Positions 41,851 to 54,200 of a stretch of DNA of 64,000 nt are shown here, one piece after another (the stretch's first letter is position 1; every line of letters starts with the position of its first letter). The translations under genes and the position numbers were made by a program. The stretch comes from Xestospongia bergquistia (taxonomy: Eukaryota; Porifera; Demospongiae; Haplosclerida; Petrosiidae). The stretch lies in NCBI GenBank assembly GCA_963965975.1, contig OZ014418.1, forward strand, positions 1,424,275 through 1,488,274, given 5' to 3'. The notes below the pieces were generated by a model. The model made no database searches and had not been told where the DNA came from. It was given only the letters and a program-made list of their open reading frames with translations.

Positions 41851-44139
41851 CTACACATTTAAGAGGAGTACACGAGGATCTTCAACAGCTGATTTTATTT
41901 TTCTAAGAAATAAGACAGCTTCTCGTCCATCAATTAATCGGTGATCATATGTTAATGCAATATACATCATAGGACGGATTTCAACCTATCAAGTAAGAAA
42001 TTATCAATTAATGAATATACTAATTACCAATGACCCATCATACCAATGTACTAATGACCCATTATACCAACGAGGCAATGTACTAATGACCCATTATACC
42101 GATGGGGTAATGTACCAATGATCCATTATACCAATGGGGTAATGTACCAATGATCCATTATACCAATGGGGTAATGTACCAATGATCCATTATACCAATG
42201 GGATAATGTACCAATGATCCATTATACCAATGGGGTAATGTACCAATGATCCATTATACCAATGGGATAATGTACCAATGATCCATTATACTAATGGGGT
42301 AATGTACTAATAATGATTATACCAATGTACTAAAGACCCATTATACCAATGTACCAACCAATAACCTCCTAGTTATGTTATCATACCTTTCCATCAATAG
42401 CCACAGGTCTATCAAATACACCATGCATACCCAATATAGCTGATTGAGGTGGATTAATGATAGGAGTACCAAATAAAGACCCAAAGACTCCACCATTACT
42501 AATAGTAAACGTTCCTCCATCCATTTCTTCAATAGCTAATGTACCAGCATTAGCCTGTAACACAGCAACAACCATTGACATACATGTACTATAATAAGAG
42601 CACTCGTGTTTACCTTCTCTCCTAAATGATGTATTTCTCTCTCAATATCAGCATAATTCATGGTTTCTACATTTCTTAACACTGGTACAACTAGACCCTA
42701 TTATTAATACAATTTATTTTGGAAGTATTTGGCTATATAATGAACTCAAGACTTAGCAACTTGATTACCAACCTTGGGTGTGGCTACAGCCACACTGATG
42801 TCAATATAATCTCTATAAATAATTTCATTGCCTTCGATAACTGGAGAGAAAGAGAGAGAGAGGGAGAGGGGGGGGGGAGAGAAACAGAGAGGGAGAAATT
42901 CAATCTAGTTAAAGTGATGTATTTATTTTCATTACCTGCATTGACTATTGGTTGTTCTTGAAGAGCAAAACATGATGCTTTCACAAATGGTGACATGAAC
43001 CCAAGTTTAAATCCATGTTTCTTAACAAAGGCATCTTGATATTTTTTTCTTAATTCAATAACCATTGACATGTCAACCTCATTGAAAGTGGTAAGCATAG
43101 CATTGACATTTTGTGCTTCTTTGAGACGCTCAGCAATACGTTGTCTCATACGAGACATTTTGATCTGATGCGAGAAAGAGAGTTCTTAATAAAAGAATTA
43201 TGTCTACACAAGTAGTACATCATTAGAACAGAGACGCTAACAATAAATTAGGTAGTATAAATACATAACACACCCATGACAAATTTAGCATTCATTAATT
43301 TAAAAGATCTCTCTATTAGGAAATAATATATATGTAACTAACCCTTTTTTCTGTACGAGCACCCACTGGAGGACTATCTGAAGTAGTTGTGGTTTGAAGT
43401 GGAGGGGGAATAGGTGGAGGAAGTACAGTACCAATAGGTTGTGCTAAAGAGGAAAACATAATTGTGTCCCTTCATTACCATGAATCGATTAAACCATACT
43501 AGGAAGAGGAGGCACAGGAGGAGGTGTGGTTGGAATAGGACCATCTATAGAAGGAACTGGTATGTCTACAGGCTCTGCAGGAGGAGAAGGAGGTGTGGCT
43601 TCAGCAGTGAGCGGAGAAGCTGATGGAGCAGCCGGTACGTCATCTACAAAATAAATCATGTATATTTAAACGGATATTGTACACGTCGTCTATACATCAA
43701 ACAGAAACCAATTAAGATTTTACTGGAACTATAATATTCCATGAAATACTGACTGGATAGCATCCAGCTCATTATGGTGAATATCATAATACATGTACAT
43801 GTGATGTATTATACTACAGTATCCTATACATGTATAGACATTTAAGTACGTAGTGTTAATAGTATGTCTAGAAAGAATGGCTTCATGAATGAACTGTGAT
43901 GTCATGTACTGTCAAATCACGACAGCTTCTGTTGACAGATTTTGTTTCATTCATTGATAAAGTTAGAGATAGTAATATTATCTCCAAATTTATAATCTAT
44001 TATGTAATACTAACAAATTATAAAATAAATGGATTATTAAAATAAAGAAACATCATTTCTTAAAGAATCTTTTTGAGTTGTCAGTATACATGTATATAAT
44101 ACATGTTTTAAGTACAAGTACACGTGACATTGTGTTACG

Positions 44140-44171
<32 letters not shown>

Positions 44172-47100
44172 TATTACTAAGTGTTGTTGATGTTTGTTAT
44201 CATGAGAGAAGGTGATTTGTCTTAACAGTTAGAACCAGATCCCTTCAGTCATTACAAACATCTCAATATATAACAATACCTCACACACACCAATAGTTGA
44301 ATTGGTAAATATTATAGAACATTTCTATGTTTATTAAAGATGATGCATTATTATGGAACAATTTCATAAAGTGACACGCCTTTAATTAAGATAATTAACA
44401 AAATTGTAAATAATGTCCTATAGTAATTAATTAGTTTATCTATTAATTAGCATATGATCCATTCATTTTGTCCATTTTGTATTAATCTAACCATCCATTC
44501 TTACCAGTGATCTTTATTTTACACAATTGATCTCCTGCAACTACTTTATCACCATCTGGAATGAATAGCTCTTCAATTATTCCAGACACAGGTGATGGAA
44601 TGGGAATAGAAGTCTAGGAATGTGGAAAAAGAAATGACACATAACTTATACTGCAACCACAAAATAACACCTGCTTAGAAAATAACACGACATTAAATAA
44701 CACACATACATAACAGGATTACTATTACAATACATGGAATGTTAATATTATACTAATTAACGAAATATCCAAATACTTTCACTTGCTAAACTTTATAGAA
44801 CCCAAATATATTAGATTGATATTGTCTAATAAATCAGTTTATCGCTCATTACAAACTCATCATAACAATAATAATTACTTCATTGGCAACTAATGAGAAT
44901 GAAATCACAAATTACACGATGATCTAACAAGTATGAATACATGTACATGTACAAATTACATGTATTTATACATGTACATGTATATTTATGTATTTCATTC
45001 CAGTAGAGGATAGTTCATGAACTTTAAGACAAACGACATCATATCACAAGTTATATGGAATGTGTGATATAGATAACTTAATATAGGAAGAATGAATAGA
45101 CAGCTGGATGAATAGATAGATGGGTGGATACATGAATGGATAGATGGGTGGATGAATAGGACAAATGGTATAATGGGCAGATTAATGGCAAATGGGCGGG
45201 GTAGATGGTCTTTATTTTAATTACAGTAGTACAGATCAGTTTCAATGGAGGTATTTGGCAATCATAGATAACTCTTATTAACTTTAATTATAGCATAGTT
45301 CAGCTGACATTCTTACTAATTGTTTATTTGTTCTATCAGTTTAAAAAGAGGCTTTGAAGATGCAGCAATATGGCCGCCTTCTTAATCAGTTTACATTAGG
45401 TAATTGGGTTCAGCTATCCTGTGAGGTACATATTTTAAAATTAACAAAACTAGATTTGGCAATAGATAAATTATCTCAGTGAACACATTAGAAATAATTT
45501 ACTCAATTATAAATTATTTTACTTCTCACATGTCCAATTTGAATACTAAATATCATTTCTCAATGTATAGTAGTACTACATTCTTCAATATAACACTCCT
45601 TATAAGGAATATTTCTGGCATGTTAATAGCATGTTTGTAAACCATAATTCAGTAAAGACCATTATACATTTTTAAAACTACATATTCTGTGTATCAGTAC
45701 TATTTACACACTGTGAAGAAGGACTACTATGAACACAGTACACTCAGGCTTTCATATTACTAGTCTCATTCTCATTCCTCAGATTGTTAGGTGCCTTTGC
45801 TTGTAAGCATGACAGTTTGGGGTTGAGACTATGATCAGATGACATTGGTATGAGGCTATACATGCATCATGCTCCATTTTAGCTGGCAGTAGTAGTAACA
45901 TTGAAAGATGTATTATAAAAGAATTCTTTACATTCTACACAAGTGAACTGGCGGCTAAAATATATGACATGTTAGTGAGATAACAAACAAAGTTATTCAT
46001 TTCAAACATACCATTAATAGATCATTAAATAAAATGAATTTTCATCAATGTAATTTGAAATGTCTGTCGTTTTTCAAATTTTCAAAGTTTAAATAAATGT
46101 CAATGTCAGGGCCAAATTTGTGTACATGTACACAAATTTGGAAGTTTGGAGAAATACAGTAACACTAAACACTGCTCTATAATATGAGCCATTTAAAATT
46201 AGCTTTTAATCTATTATAACTAAGTCTCTCAATACCTTATCTGTTTCAATCTCAGCAATAATCTCGTCCTCTTTTACAGCATCTCCAACATCTATTGATA
46301 ATAACAGATAAGAACATGTCATTTTATAAATGTATCATCTTATAATACAGACAGGGAAAGGCAATGATAGGATTAGTAAATATTATGATAATTGTTGGCA
46401 GTCACTAATAATTATTAAGACAGTATACAAAACACTCTATTTACTAAAACAACACTAGACAGGATAATAGATAAATGAAAGAGCAGCTGGATGGATGAAA
46501 GAGCAGCTGGATGGATGAAAGAGCAGATGGATGGATGAAAGAGCAGCTGGGTGGATGAAAGAGCGGATGGATGGATGAAAGAACAGATGAATGGACAAAT
46601 GAGCAGCTGGATGAATAAATGGATGATTTGACACAGGTGGGTTATGTAAGGAATGGATAAACAAACTATCCCCCGCTACATATATCACATAGAAAGATGT
46701 TTAGATAATAATAACAAATGTATTAGGTATTAGAGCATTTGGTGTGAGAAAAATGACATGCTTCATTTTCACTAATAACAAAGATAAACAATTAAATAAT
46801 GTCAACATTGACACACCTAATCAAATGGGAACACACTATATCCTCTCAATATTATAATGACATTATAATAAGTTAGAATATTTTATTACAAGGATATATG
46901 ACGGGATGTCTAAGAGGATATTCAAGACTTTTAATAAGAGAGGTCTAAAATTACATCATGTGACTACTAACCACATGACATACAATCATACATTAAAATA
47001 TGCAGACAGGAAATACTATTACACACTATCTATATGCTGACTGGAGTTATTACTACAAAGAGAAAAGCAGTCATTGTAACACTCCTTAATTTAGTTAACA

Positions 47101-50100
47101 GTATATAAAACTATAGTACATGTAATTATGTACTCGTGACATTAGAGAGAGTTTAAGCCATTCAAGTGTACACATTAAGTAACTTAAAGGTGACTAAAGT
47201 GTCATGGCTTTACCTAATATGATCATATTAATTATCAACATATGCATAAATACACAGACATGTACATACATGTATGATATATCCCAGTATGAAATGTATA
47301 ACTCACGATACCAATAAACAAGAAAAAAACATTGATACAATACTAGTTGACAATTACTATCTCCAGAACATTAGTACATAGTTATAGTATTATGGATTAG
47401 TAGATAGTTATATTGGGTAACTATTAGTAATGATATTGATGTAGTTGTTCATTATAACTATGGACTTACCCTCAATAATGATACCACTAGTTAACTAGGT
47501 ACATACTTTTTCTTTAATGCTACTTAGCCAATATAACTATGTAGTTAATCTTAATACTGTTACCAATAGTTACCAAATATAACTATGTACTTAATACTGT
47601 TACCAATATTATAACTATGTACTTAATACTGTTACCAATAGTTACCCAATATAACTATGTACTTAATACTGTTACCAATATTATAACTATGTACTTAATA
47701 CTGTTACCAATAGTTACCCAATATAACTATGTACTTAATACTGTTACCAATATTATAACTATGTACTTAATACTGTTACCAATAGTTACCCAATATAACT
47801 ATGTACTTAATACTGTTACCAATATTATAACTATGTACTTAATACTGTTACCAATAGTTACCCAATATAACTATGTACTTAATACTGTTACCAATATTAT
47901 AACTATGTACTTAATACTGTTACCAATATTATAACTATGTACTTAATACTGTTACCAATAGTTACCCAATAATATACACTCATAATGATAGTGATAACAC
48001 ATTCCAAGAGAAATATAATTTATAGTGTTAATATACTTTTATGCTCTTTCGGCAGTCTATTGAACTTCCTTAATAATCTTAATACAATTTAAAATCGTAC
48101 TAATATCATTAACAGTCTTCAAAACATCTGGACATTATTAAGGTAGAAATAGACTAAAATTATTATAATGACAAACCAGTGAGAGTTGATACATTAAAGG
48201 AAACAGATCCTTTTGTTAATAATTAAGGACAACATTGATCCTACATCATCAAATTATCACTGTGAATAGTTGTAACAGACAGGAATGTCAAAGGAGGTTA
48301 CAGGTAATAATGTTTATTCTCCCACTCAAAACAGTCTCTAATATGTCTAATGATCACTCATACATCATATATTATAACCTGATCTACTGTTAGGATCATC
48401 TCTTTGTAACACTATACAGATCTTAATATAATTGTTGAGGTAATCTTAGAGTGTCATCGTTTACTGACATTAAATGTATTGCTTACTTTTATCCCACTTG
48501 ATATCACCTTCAGAAACTGACTCAGCAAATGCAGGTGTCACAACTATTTTGAACTCATCAGCTACAAAAGTAGAGAGAAAGACTTTAACACTACACAAAC
48601 ACACACTATATATATAGCAATCACTGTATGTGTAGTATATAGAGTATAGTTATGATTAACTGTTAATATACGTGGGAATAGCTAGTCAATGGTATTCTCC
48701 TTACAAATTATTTCCAAGTATTGCATGTAATTTGTATATAATTACTCTACATGCGTATATGTCTATGGTTATCTTTGATGCCATGGAAACCAACATTATC
48801 ATATCATTATCATAGTAATAGTACTATTTATACAAATACAATGTAATACTTCTTTTAATAATGCTATATATAAAATAACGTAATAGTGTTAATGACAGCT
48901 TTAAAACAAACTTGGCTACTTAGGATAACAACTATGGTATCTCTTTATTATTTAGTATGTATTGTATTAACAATTAACGCTCTGTCTTTTATAAGTCTTA
49001 AGTCAACAAAAGCCAATAAAGAAATACACTTAAAAGTGATGATCAAATTCATACAAGTATGTTGTCGTATGAAGATAACGGAAAAGATCATAATGATTTG
49101 TTTATATATTGTATTAAACTGAACTGTTATTAACTTTGCAAAGTTTGTTCTCAGAACACCTTAATATGGAGCATCAGTTCAAAGTACAAAGACAACCAGT
49201 AAATACATGAAAATACATGTGTATACATGTATCAACATGTACTTATATGTAAATAATAACATGTGTACCTATGTGAAGACATGTATCAACATGTACATGT
49301 ACAAAATATGTCATTAGTTACTGGGTACAAGGACACAAATGCCCAATGACTATTGATATATTGTAGACTCTAGGTTTCAGTCCGGTATTCTAATCTGATG
49401 AGTTTAACGATACGTGATGCAAACTCAAGCCATGCTGATACTGAGGCCACATTATATGCAGATTGTATTGCCTGCTTTAGTAATTACATGTATGTGCTAA
49501 TGTTGTATTTAATTTGTAAGGGAGATCCCTCACTATACGTATGTTTATTCCCAATAACTATTATATTGACAACAACCACAGCTATAAATATATATGTGGA
49601 CCATATTTGGATAATATAATAGTAATGATTTGAATAGACAATTTAAATCCAAATAATAAAATTAAACTAGTTCTATAAACAGTGGCCTTAATGAAATTGA
49701 TAATAAGTAGAAAATTACTCACAGAGATAAGATGTTGTACTCACAGGACGACAGCTCATTAACCGATGAGGTAACCATGACGATGATATCCAACTTAAAA
49801 GGAATAACCCAATAAATGAGAATGTTTTTACTATAATGACCATTACATATACATGTATATGTACATATATATGTATATGTGATAATTCAATTGATAGTAA
49901 CTTCCATTACAGGTATTGTTGGAGGGAAAACACAAGCCTTCTTACAATTAAAAACATTACCTATATGTAACTAGACACAATATTTAGCCTTCTAAGTAAT
50001 TTATGAAAACGTGAGTATTTTTAATTCCTTCTTTAGCACAACCAAAAGGAGAGTCTCTTTAGATGTTTGGTATTTAGATTGGCCATTTTCTCATTATACC

Positions 50101-51013
50101 AAATATCTCACATTACACACACAGGGTAATAAGGATAGAATAATAAATGTCTTTAGAGTAAAATTTAGCGTAACTATTCCAAATGTAAGTGCAACTAAAA
50201 TATACAACATATGAGTAGAGGAGATATGAACAGGTGTGCTTATGTAAGAGAGAGTGAAACGTAACGATAGTATTGGTACTAATGGTGATATGCATTCTTT
50301 GTTGTAGTAGTTGTGGTAGTCTCAAGTTACTGCGTGTAATTCAGAACTAATAATGTCAGCAGTTCAGTATCAATTTGTCATAATATGTCTAGTTATTAGT
50401 AATAGAATCTATAGAATCCTTTAAAACTATTGCATATAATGTGTATATTGTAATTACTTGTCTTTTGTTCATCAAATATAGTTATTGAATTAACAGTAAT
50501 TTCTTTATACCAATATAAGTCATTGTAATCTATTTCATAAGTTCCTAAATGAACCAATCCTATACATGCACAAATATTATACTACACCATACCATAATGT
50601 AAGCAGTTAGTGCATATATTAATATATTAGTCACCTTGATAAAATGGTAGATTGTTGGTGAGTAAGCTCTGTAAACAGGAAAAAAACTGTAAATGCTAAA
50701 GTTTTCTAATTAATGCCCGTTGCCTCGTCTCAAATGCATATGGTGCCACTGTCTTAGTCTTCAATACATTACACATAGTATAATGCACTCAACAAACCTC
50801 TGCATGGTACAGAAAATACTCTAGAGAGCCTGCAATTGGCATATCGGCTGGATACAAGACATGTATGTGGCCTTGGAAGCAGCTGCAAAGAAAATAGTAA
50901 ATATTAAAAGAAGAAGGGAGGTTCTGTGTCCAATAATGATTAATAAGTTTGCATGTATATTGTATAATGTATTTGCTTACCCTTCTAAACGAGCTACACC
51001 TGGAAGCTAACAT
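41851..51013 (-). CDS. DLST: Dihydrolipoyl succinyltransferase (E2 of 2-oxoglutarate dehydrogenase), 463 aa
   Basis: Fourteen exons sum to 1392 nt in frame: 51013-50981, 50882-50798, 50668-50635, 49793-49723, 48561-48487, 46291-46236, 44613-44505, 43643-43500, 43443-43343, 43164-42936, 42840-42773, 42697-42614, 42554-42387, 41985-41851. The enzyme transfers succinyl groups to CoA in the mitochondrial TCA cycle. An Arg-rich, acid-free presequence ([16 protein letters not shown]) fits matrix import. The lipoyl domain reads [15 protein letters not shown] to ETDKTS, with lipoyl Lys118 at an exon junction. A Pro-rich linker follows without an E3-binding domain, as in animal E2o. The catalytic core has [29 protein letters not shown] and DHRLIDG, with His434 and Asp438. 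Several introns exceed 1 kb and hold satellites, unlike the neighbours. Confidence 0.97.
42028..42362. repeat. 32-bp minisatellite in the last DLST intron
   Basis: About nine copies of TACCAATGGG(G/A)TAATG with TACCAATGATCCATTA, decaying at both edges. Confidence 0.9.
44143..44171. repeat. (TG)n microsatellite
   Basis: About 14 TG dinucleotides in a DLST intron. Confidence 0.9.
44614..46235. other. DLST intron (~1.6 kb)
   Basis: No gene recognised. Contains ACATGTACATGT palindromes (44939-44985), a degenerate GGATGAATAGAT tract (45090-45200), and a TTTGTGTACATGTACACAAA palindrome (46118-46137). Confidence 0.7.
46470..46620. repeat. 20-bp minisatellite (GGATGAAAGAGCAG...)
   Basis: Six to seven copies of GAAAGAGCAGCTGGATGGAT in the DLST intron; each carries a CAGCTG or CAGATG E-box-like core. 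Confidence 0.85.
47515..47970. repeat. 72-bp higher-order minisatellite in a DLST intron
   Basis: Two submonomers, one of 40 bp (ending AATAGTTACCCAATAT) and one of 32 bp (ending AATATTAT), alternate; both begin AACTATGTACTTAATACTG. Because 72 is a multiple of three, a stop-free frame runs through it; I do not regard it as coding. Confidence 0.9.
48562..49722. other. DLST intron (~1.2 kb)
   Basis: AT-rich, with an incidental 78-codon open frame at 48886-49122 and ACATGTACATGTAC motifs at 49200-49300. No support for a gene. Confidence 0.6.
49794..50634. other. DLST intron 3 (~840 bp)
   Basis: AT-rich, with an ATATACATGTATATGTACAT cluster (49850-49880). No gene seen. Confidence 0.6.
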
Positions 51014-51137
51014 CTTCTATTTGGAGAATCAAAATTCACCTAACGGATAATTAGAAATTAGAATATACGGAATTACTAGTAGATAAAAGTTCGCAGTAAA
51101 AGTGCTGTACTTACAAATTTATTGTAAAAGTGGAGAT
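51014..51137. promoter_or_regulatory. Bidirectional promoter region of DLST (-) and semaphorin (+)
   Basis: Only 124 bp separates the two start codons, so both 5' UTRs and core promoters must overlap here, unless the semaphorin has an upstream non-coding exon. No TATA box is evident. Confidence 0.6.
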
Positions 51138-53519
51138 ATGATGCGTTTAAACGGATCTTTATTAATACTTCTTCTATCGATTACTAATGTTTTAGCTTGT
51201 GACGAGTCTCCTTTATGTGAAGATGTTCCGTATGGTAGAATATGTACTAGATTCTCTCCGGATCTCATCACTATAGCTGATGATGCACTCTTGCTGGTGG
51301 CCACCAAGAATAATCTTTATTCATTTAACACTCTGCCAAGGTTGGAACTCAAACAGCACGAATGTATCAAGCCTAGCAATGCTTCAATAGAGCAATGCTT
51401 GAGAGATAATTCTCAGCCCGAAAGCGAATGCGTCAACCTCGTCAGAATATTGCAGCAAATACCTCAAGATGCATTACGTGGAAAGACAACTTTGGAGGAC
51501 AAATTCAACGATACCATTCTGGTATGTGGCACTAATGCATTCAATCCTAAATGTACTGTGCACAAACGCACTAATATCAAAGAATGGAGCTACCTAACTG
51601 GTCTTACCACTGTAGATGATGGCTTTAGCCCCTACTCAACAAAGTTGCATAGTATTGGTTTACTAGCAACTAATAGGAAATTTTATACTGGTTCATTCTT
51701 TGGTAAATTTAACACCAAGAGAAGAGTTGCAGTAGCACCACAACCTCTTATGGGAGATTCTACGTTTGTCACCTCTACACTTGAAAACAGTCCTTTATGG
51801 CTGTCGCAACAAGTTGGAACCAGGTTCATTTCCCTTTACGAAATAGGAGAGCACGTTTACTATTTTGCCCGAGAGCCTGCATTTGAAGTGAATCGAGGCA
51901 AAACAATCACTTATTCTCGAGTAATACGAATTTGTAAAACTGATGAAGGAATAACCGACACGACTCAATTTATACGATTTCGAACCTTCCAGAAAGCTAG
52001 GATGACTTGTCCTCATGTTGTCAATAACAATGCACCTAAATATTATTATGATGATGTTTCATCAACTTACCTTCATTGGCCAGAGAATTCTCAATTACCT
52101 GTACTTTATGCGACATTTTTATCTGCTGACAATGGTCCAGAAGGATCAGCAATTTGTAAGTTCAGTTTTGATCCCAGTAAATCAGAAAGTCTTGTCAAAG
52201 GATTTCAAGATGGAGTGTATTATGTACTGGATAATAATGATAGATTGACAGAAGAAACCGAAGGACCATTTGCTTGTCCAGGAAGTCCAGGCAGAAACCG
52301 TACAGATGATGAGGCCAAGAAATATCAGCTCATTAAAGGTGACGCACTGCCAATTGGCGGTGGTGCTTTGTTTACAGTTGACGGAGAAAGCTATACTCAG
52401 ATTGCAGTAGATGTGTTTACCTATAATAGGGAAACGTATGAGGTAATATATGCTGGTACTAATAAAGGTTCTGTAAAAGCTTTCATTCGTAATACTGGCA
52501 ATAGTGGTTCCCCAACAGTGCTTAAAGTCTATGAGCCAGCCACTAGTGGCAATCCAATTAATCAACTAATACTGAATATATCAAATGAAAATGGAGTCCG
52601 AAGACTATATGTAACTGCTGAAAATCTCCTTGTTGATATTAGTCTTGGCAACTGTTCTAAGTATTCATCTTGTGTGGAATGTCTAGAATCCAATGATCCA
52701 TATTGTGCTTGGAATAGTGCCGACAATAATTCATGCATTAACAAACTGCTTTACAACTATACTACTAAGATTTCAGAAGCCATAAAGCCACCTTCTAATC
52801 TTACAGACTTTTGTGGAGTACTACCAAGCACAGTCATTAAGACTACAACCTTCATGTCTTCCACCCCTACAAAGACAACTAGAACTTATACTACATATTT
52901 CACTACAACTACTACTATTAATACCTGTACATTAAATGCTGGGATTAAAACTATCTTACCTATACCTAGTACTACTAGTAGCAGTACTCTCGTTGTGATT
53001 CCAACATTAAGTGCAAGACCGTCAGTTAGAGGTGTTGAAACTTCACCTAGCAAGCCAGCAATAGGACAGTTGGTGGGTTCTTTAGTAGGTGGTCTGCTGG
53101 TTGGTTTTATTATTGGTATCATTGTATGTTTTATTGGACTCGCTTTGAAAAGAACTTTTATGAAAGATAACAGTTCTGCACCAAGAACGCCTGATCACAG
53201 TTACAATAATGGAAATGGATCTGTTGGACAGTATGCCATTACAGTAGTCCTTCCAGAAGGTCACGAATCAGAAAAAAGTGGCGATGTTCCTCCCCCTCCA
53301 CCTCCCCCATCTGTATCTCCACCATTAGTAATGGTAGACAGTGAATTAGAGGATGATGCTATAAGTGATTTGCCTACAAGCGGTCCACCAAGTCGTTCTA
53401 ATAGTGGAAGGAATCATTGGTCTAAACCAAGAGGAAGGACAGAATCTACAAGATGGTTGAGAGCGAGTGAATCAGAAGCTAGTACTAATGGAACAGAGTC
53501 TCCTTTGTCACCATCATAG
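51138..53519 (+). CDS. Transmembrane semaphorin, intronless (793 aa)
   Basis: One uninterrupted coding exon. I start at ATG 51138, which gives a signal peptide (MMRLNGSLLILLLSITNVLA); the open frame upstream lacks another ATG. A sema domain covers about residues 30-500, with hallmarks such as ILVCGTNAFNPKC, the SVATTD-like middle region, FFLREPA-like YYFAREPAFE, SRVIRICKTDEG and LLVDISLG. A PSI domain follows (C506 to about C559, CVECLESNDPYCAW). Next come a Thr/Ser-rich stalk (probably O-glycosylated), a Gly-zipper membrane helix (about 645-670, LVGSLVGGLLVGFIIG), and a ~120-residue cytoplasmic tail with a seven-proline run near 718-724 that could bind EVH1 or SH3 domains. Semaphorins signal through plexins in cell guidance and adhesion. 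The class cannot be set by eye; there is no Ig or thrombospondin repeat. Confidence 0.9.
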   Translation: MMRLNGSLLILLLSITNVLACDESPLCEDVPYGRICTRFSPDLITIADDALLLVATKNNLYSFNTLPRLELKQHECIKPSNASIEQCLRDNSQPESECVNLVRILQQIPQDALRGKTTLEDKFNDTILVCGTNAFNPKCTVHKRTNIKEWSYLTGLTTVDDGFSPYSTKLHSIGLLATNRKFYTGSFFGKFNTKRRVAVAPQPLMGDSTFVTSTLENSPLWLSQQVGTRFISLYEIGEHVYYFAREPAFEVNRGKTITYSRVIRICKTDEGITDTTQFIRFRTFQKARMTCPHVVNNNAPKYYYDDVSSTYLHWPENSQLPVLYATFLSADNGPEGSAICKFSFDPSKSESLVKGFQDGVYYVLDNNDRLTEETEGPFACPGSPGRNRTDDEAKKYQLIKGDALPIGGGALFTVDGESYTQIAVDVFTYNRETYEVIYAGTNKGSVKAFIRNTGNSGSPTVLKVYEPATSGNPINQLILNISNENGVRRLYVTAENLLVDISLGNCSKYSSCVECLESNDPYCAWNSADNNSCINKLLYNYTTKISEAIKPPSNLTDFCGVLPSTVIKTTTFMSSTPTKTTRTYTTYFTTTTTINTCTLNAGIKTILPIPSTTSSSTLVVIPTLSARPSVRGVETSPSKPAIGQLVGSLVGGLLVGFIIGIIVCFIGLALKRTFMKDNSSAPRTPDHSYNNGNGSVGQYAITVVLPEGHESEKSGDVPPPPPPPSVSPPLVMVDSELEDDAISDLPTSGPPSRSNSGRNHWSKPRGRTESTRWLRASESEASTNGTESPLSPS

Positions 53520-54200
53520 TTATTGTTATAATAGTCTTGTAGATTTTTTATTTATTTTGTTTAATTTTACATTAATCATCTGCTCCTCCTTTCACATATG
53601 CCACTATGTCTACCCAGTTCGGCACATTCTATAAACTGGTATACACTTTGTGATATAATGTTTTTGTAAAAGTCGAATCATAATTACAAACAACGAGCCC
53701 CACCCATTTAAAGTCTGCATAACTGATTAACTATAACCGCGAACTTTAATTGTTCACGTGCTCACCAAACTGGTTTTCGCGGATCCTCCACGCCTTCTTT
53801 CAACAAACCGGTCTTTTCTGCCCTAGCCCCATGGCAAAAATATTCCTTATCACCTAAGGAGTTTTTTTCTCTATCCTGCTGCATAGTTTAGCCAGCTTTC
53901 TTCCTTCAATTATTCTCTCGTCTTTATATCTCCTATTAAAGGAGGCATTCGTAATCTTTTCCTGTTATTTAAAACTGTTGTATATATATTGCAACATTTT
54001 GTATGCTTTTAGAAAGTGATAAAGTAAAAAAGTTTAACCCTCTGTGAGGAGAGATCTGAACGAGTAAAGAAACATAGAAAAAAAGCCTTACAAGTTAAAA
54101 GTGAGTTATATTATCCACTTAATGTTTTGTTCATGCTAATTATTTCATTAATTAATAGGGTTTGACCTTTTCTACTGTTCATCTTCTGGGAGGTAAAGTA
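53520..54200. promoter_or_regulatory. Intergenic region and XPO1 promoter/5' UTR
   Basis: Holds the semaphorin 3' UTR and then the XPO1 upstream region. A CACGTG (about 53756) lies between inverted CCGCGAA (53737) and TTCGCGG (53774) heptamers. The acceptor-like AATAG before 54160 suggests a non-coding first XPO1 exon ending near 54101. Confidence 0.4.

Noticed and set aside
47617-47934. 105-codon repetitive membrane-like frame ([14 protein letters not shown]...)
   Set aside because: It is produced by a 72-bp satellite in a DLST intron. No start context, splice sites or similarity support it.
48886-49122. 78-codon hydrophobic frame in a DLST intron
   Set aside because: AT-rich sequence readily gives such frames, and nothing around it (promoter, homology, splice sites) supports a gene.
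51102-51137. Upstream extension of the semaphorin frame
   Set aside because: It begins at a GTG, not an ATG, and would bury the signal peptide; ATG 51138 gives a proper signal sequence.
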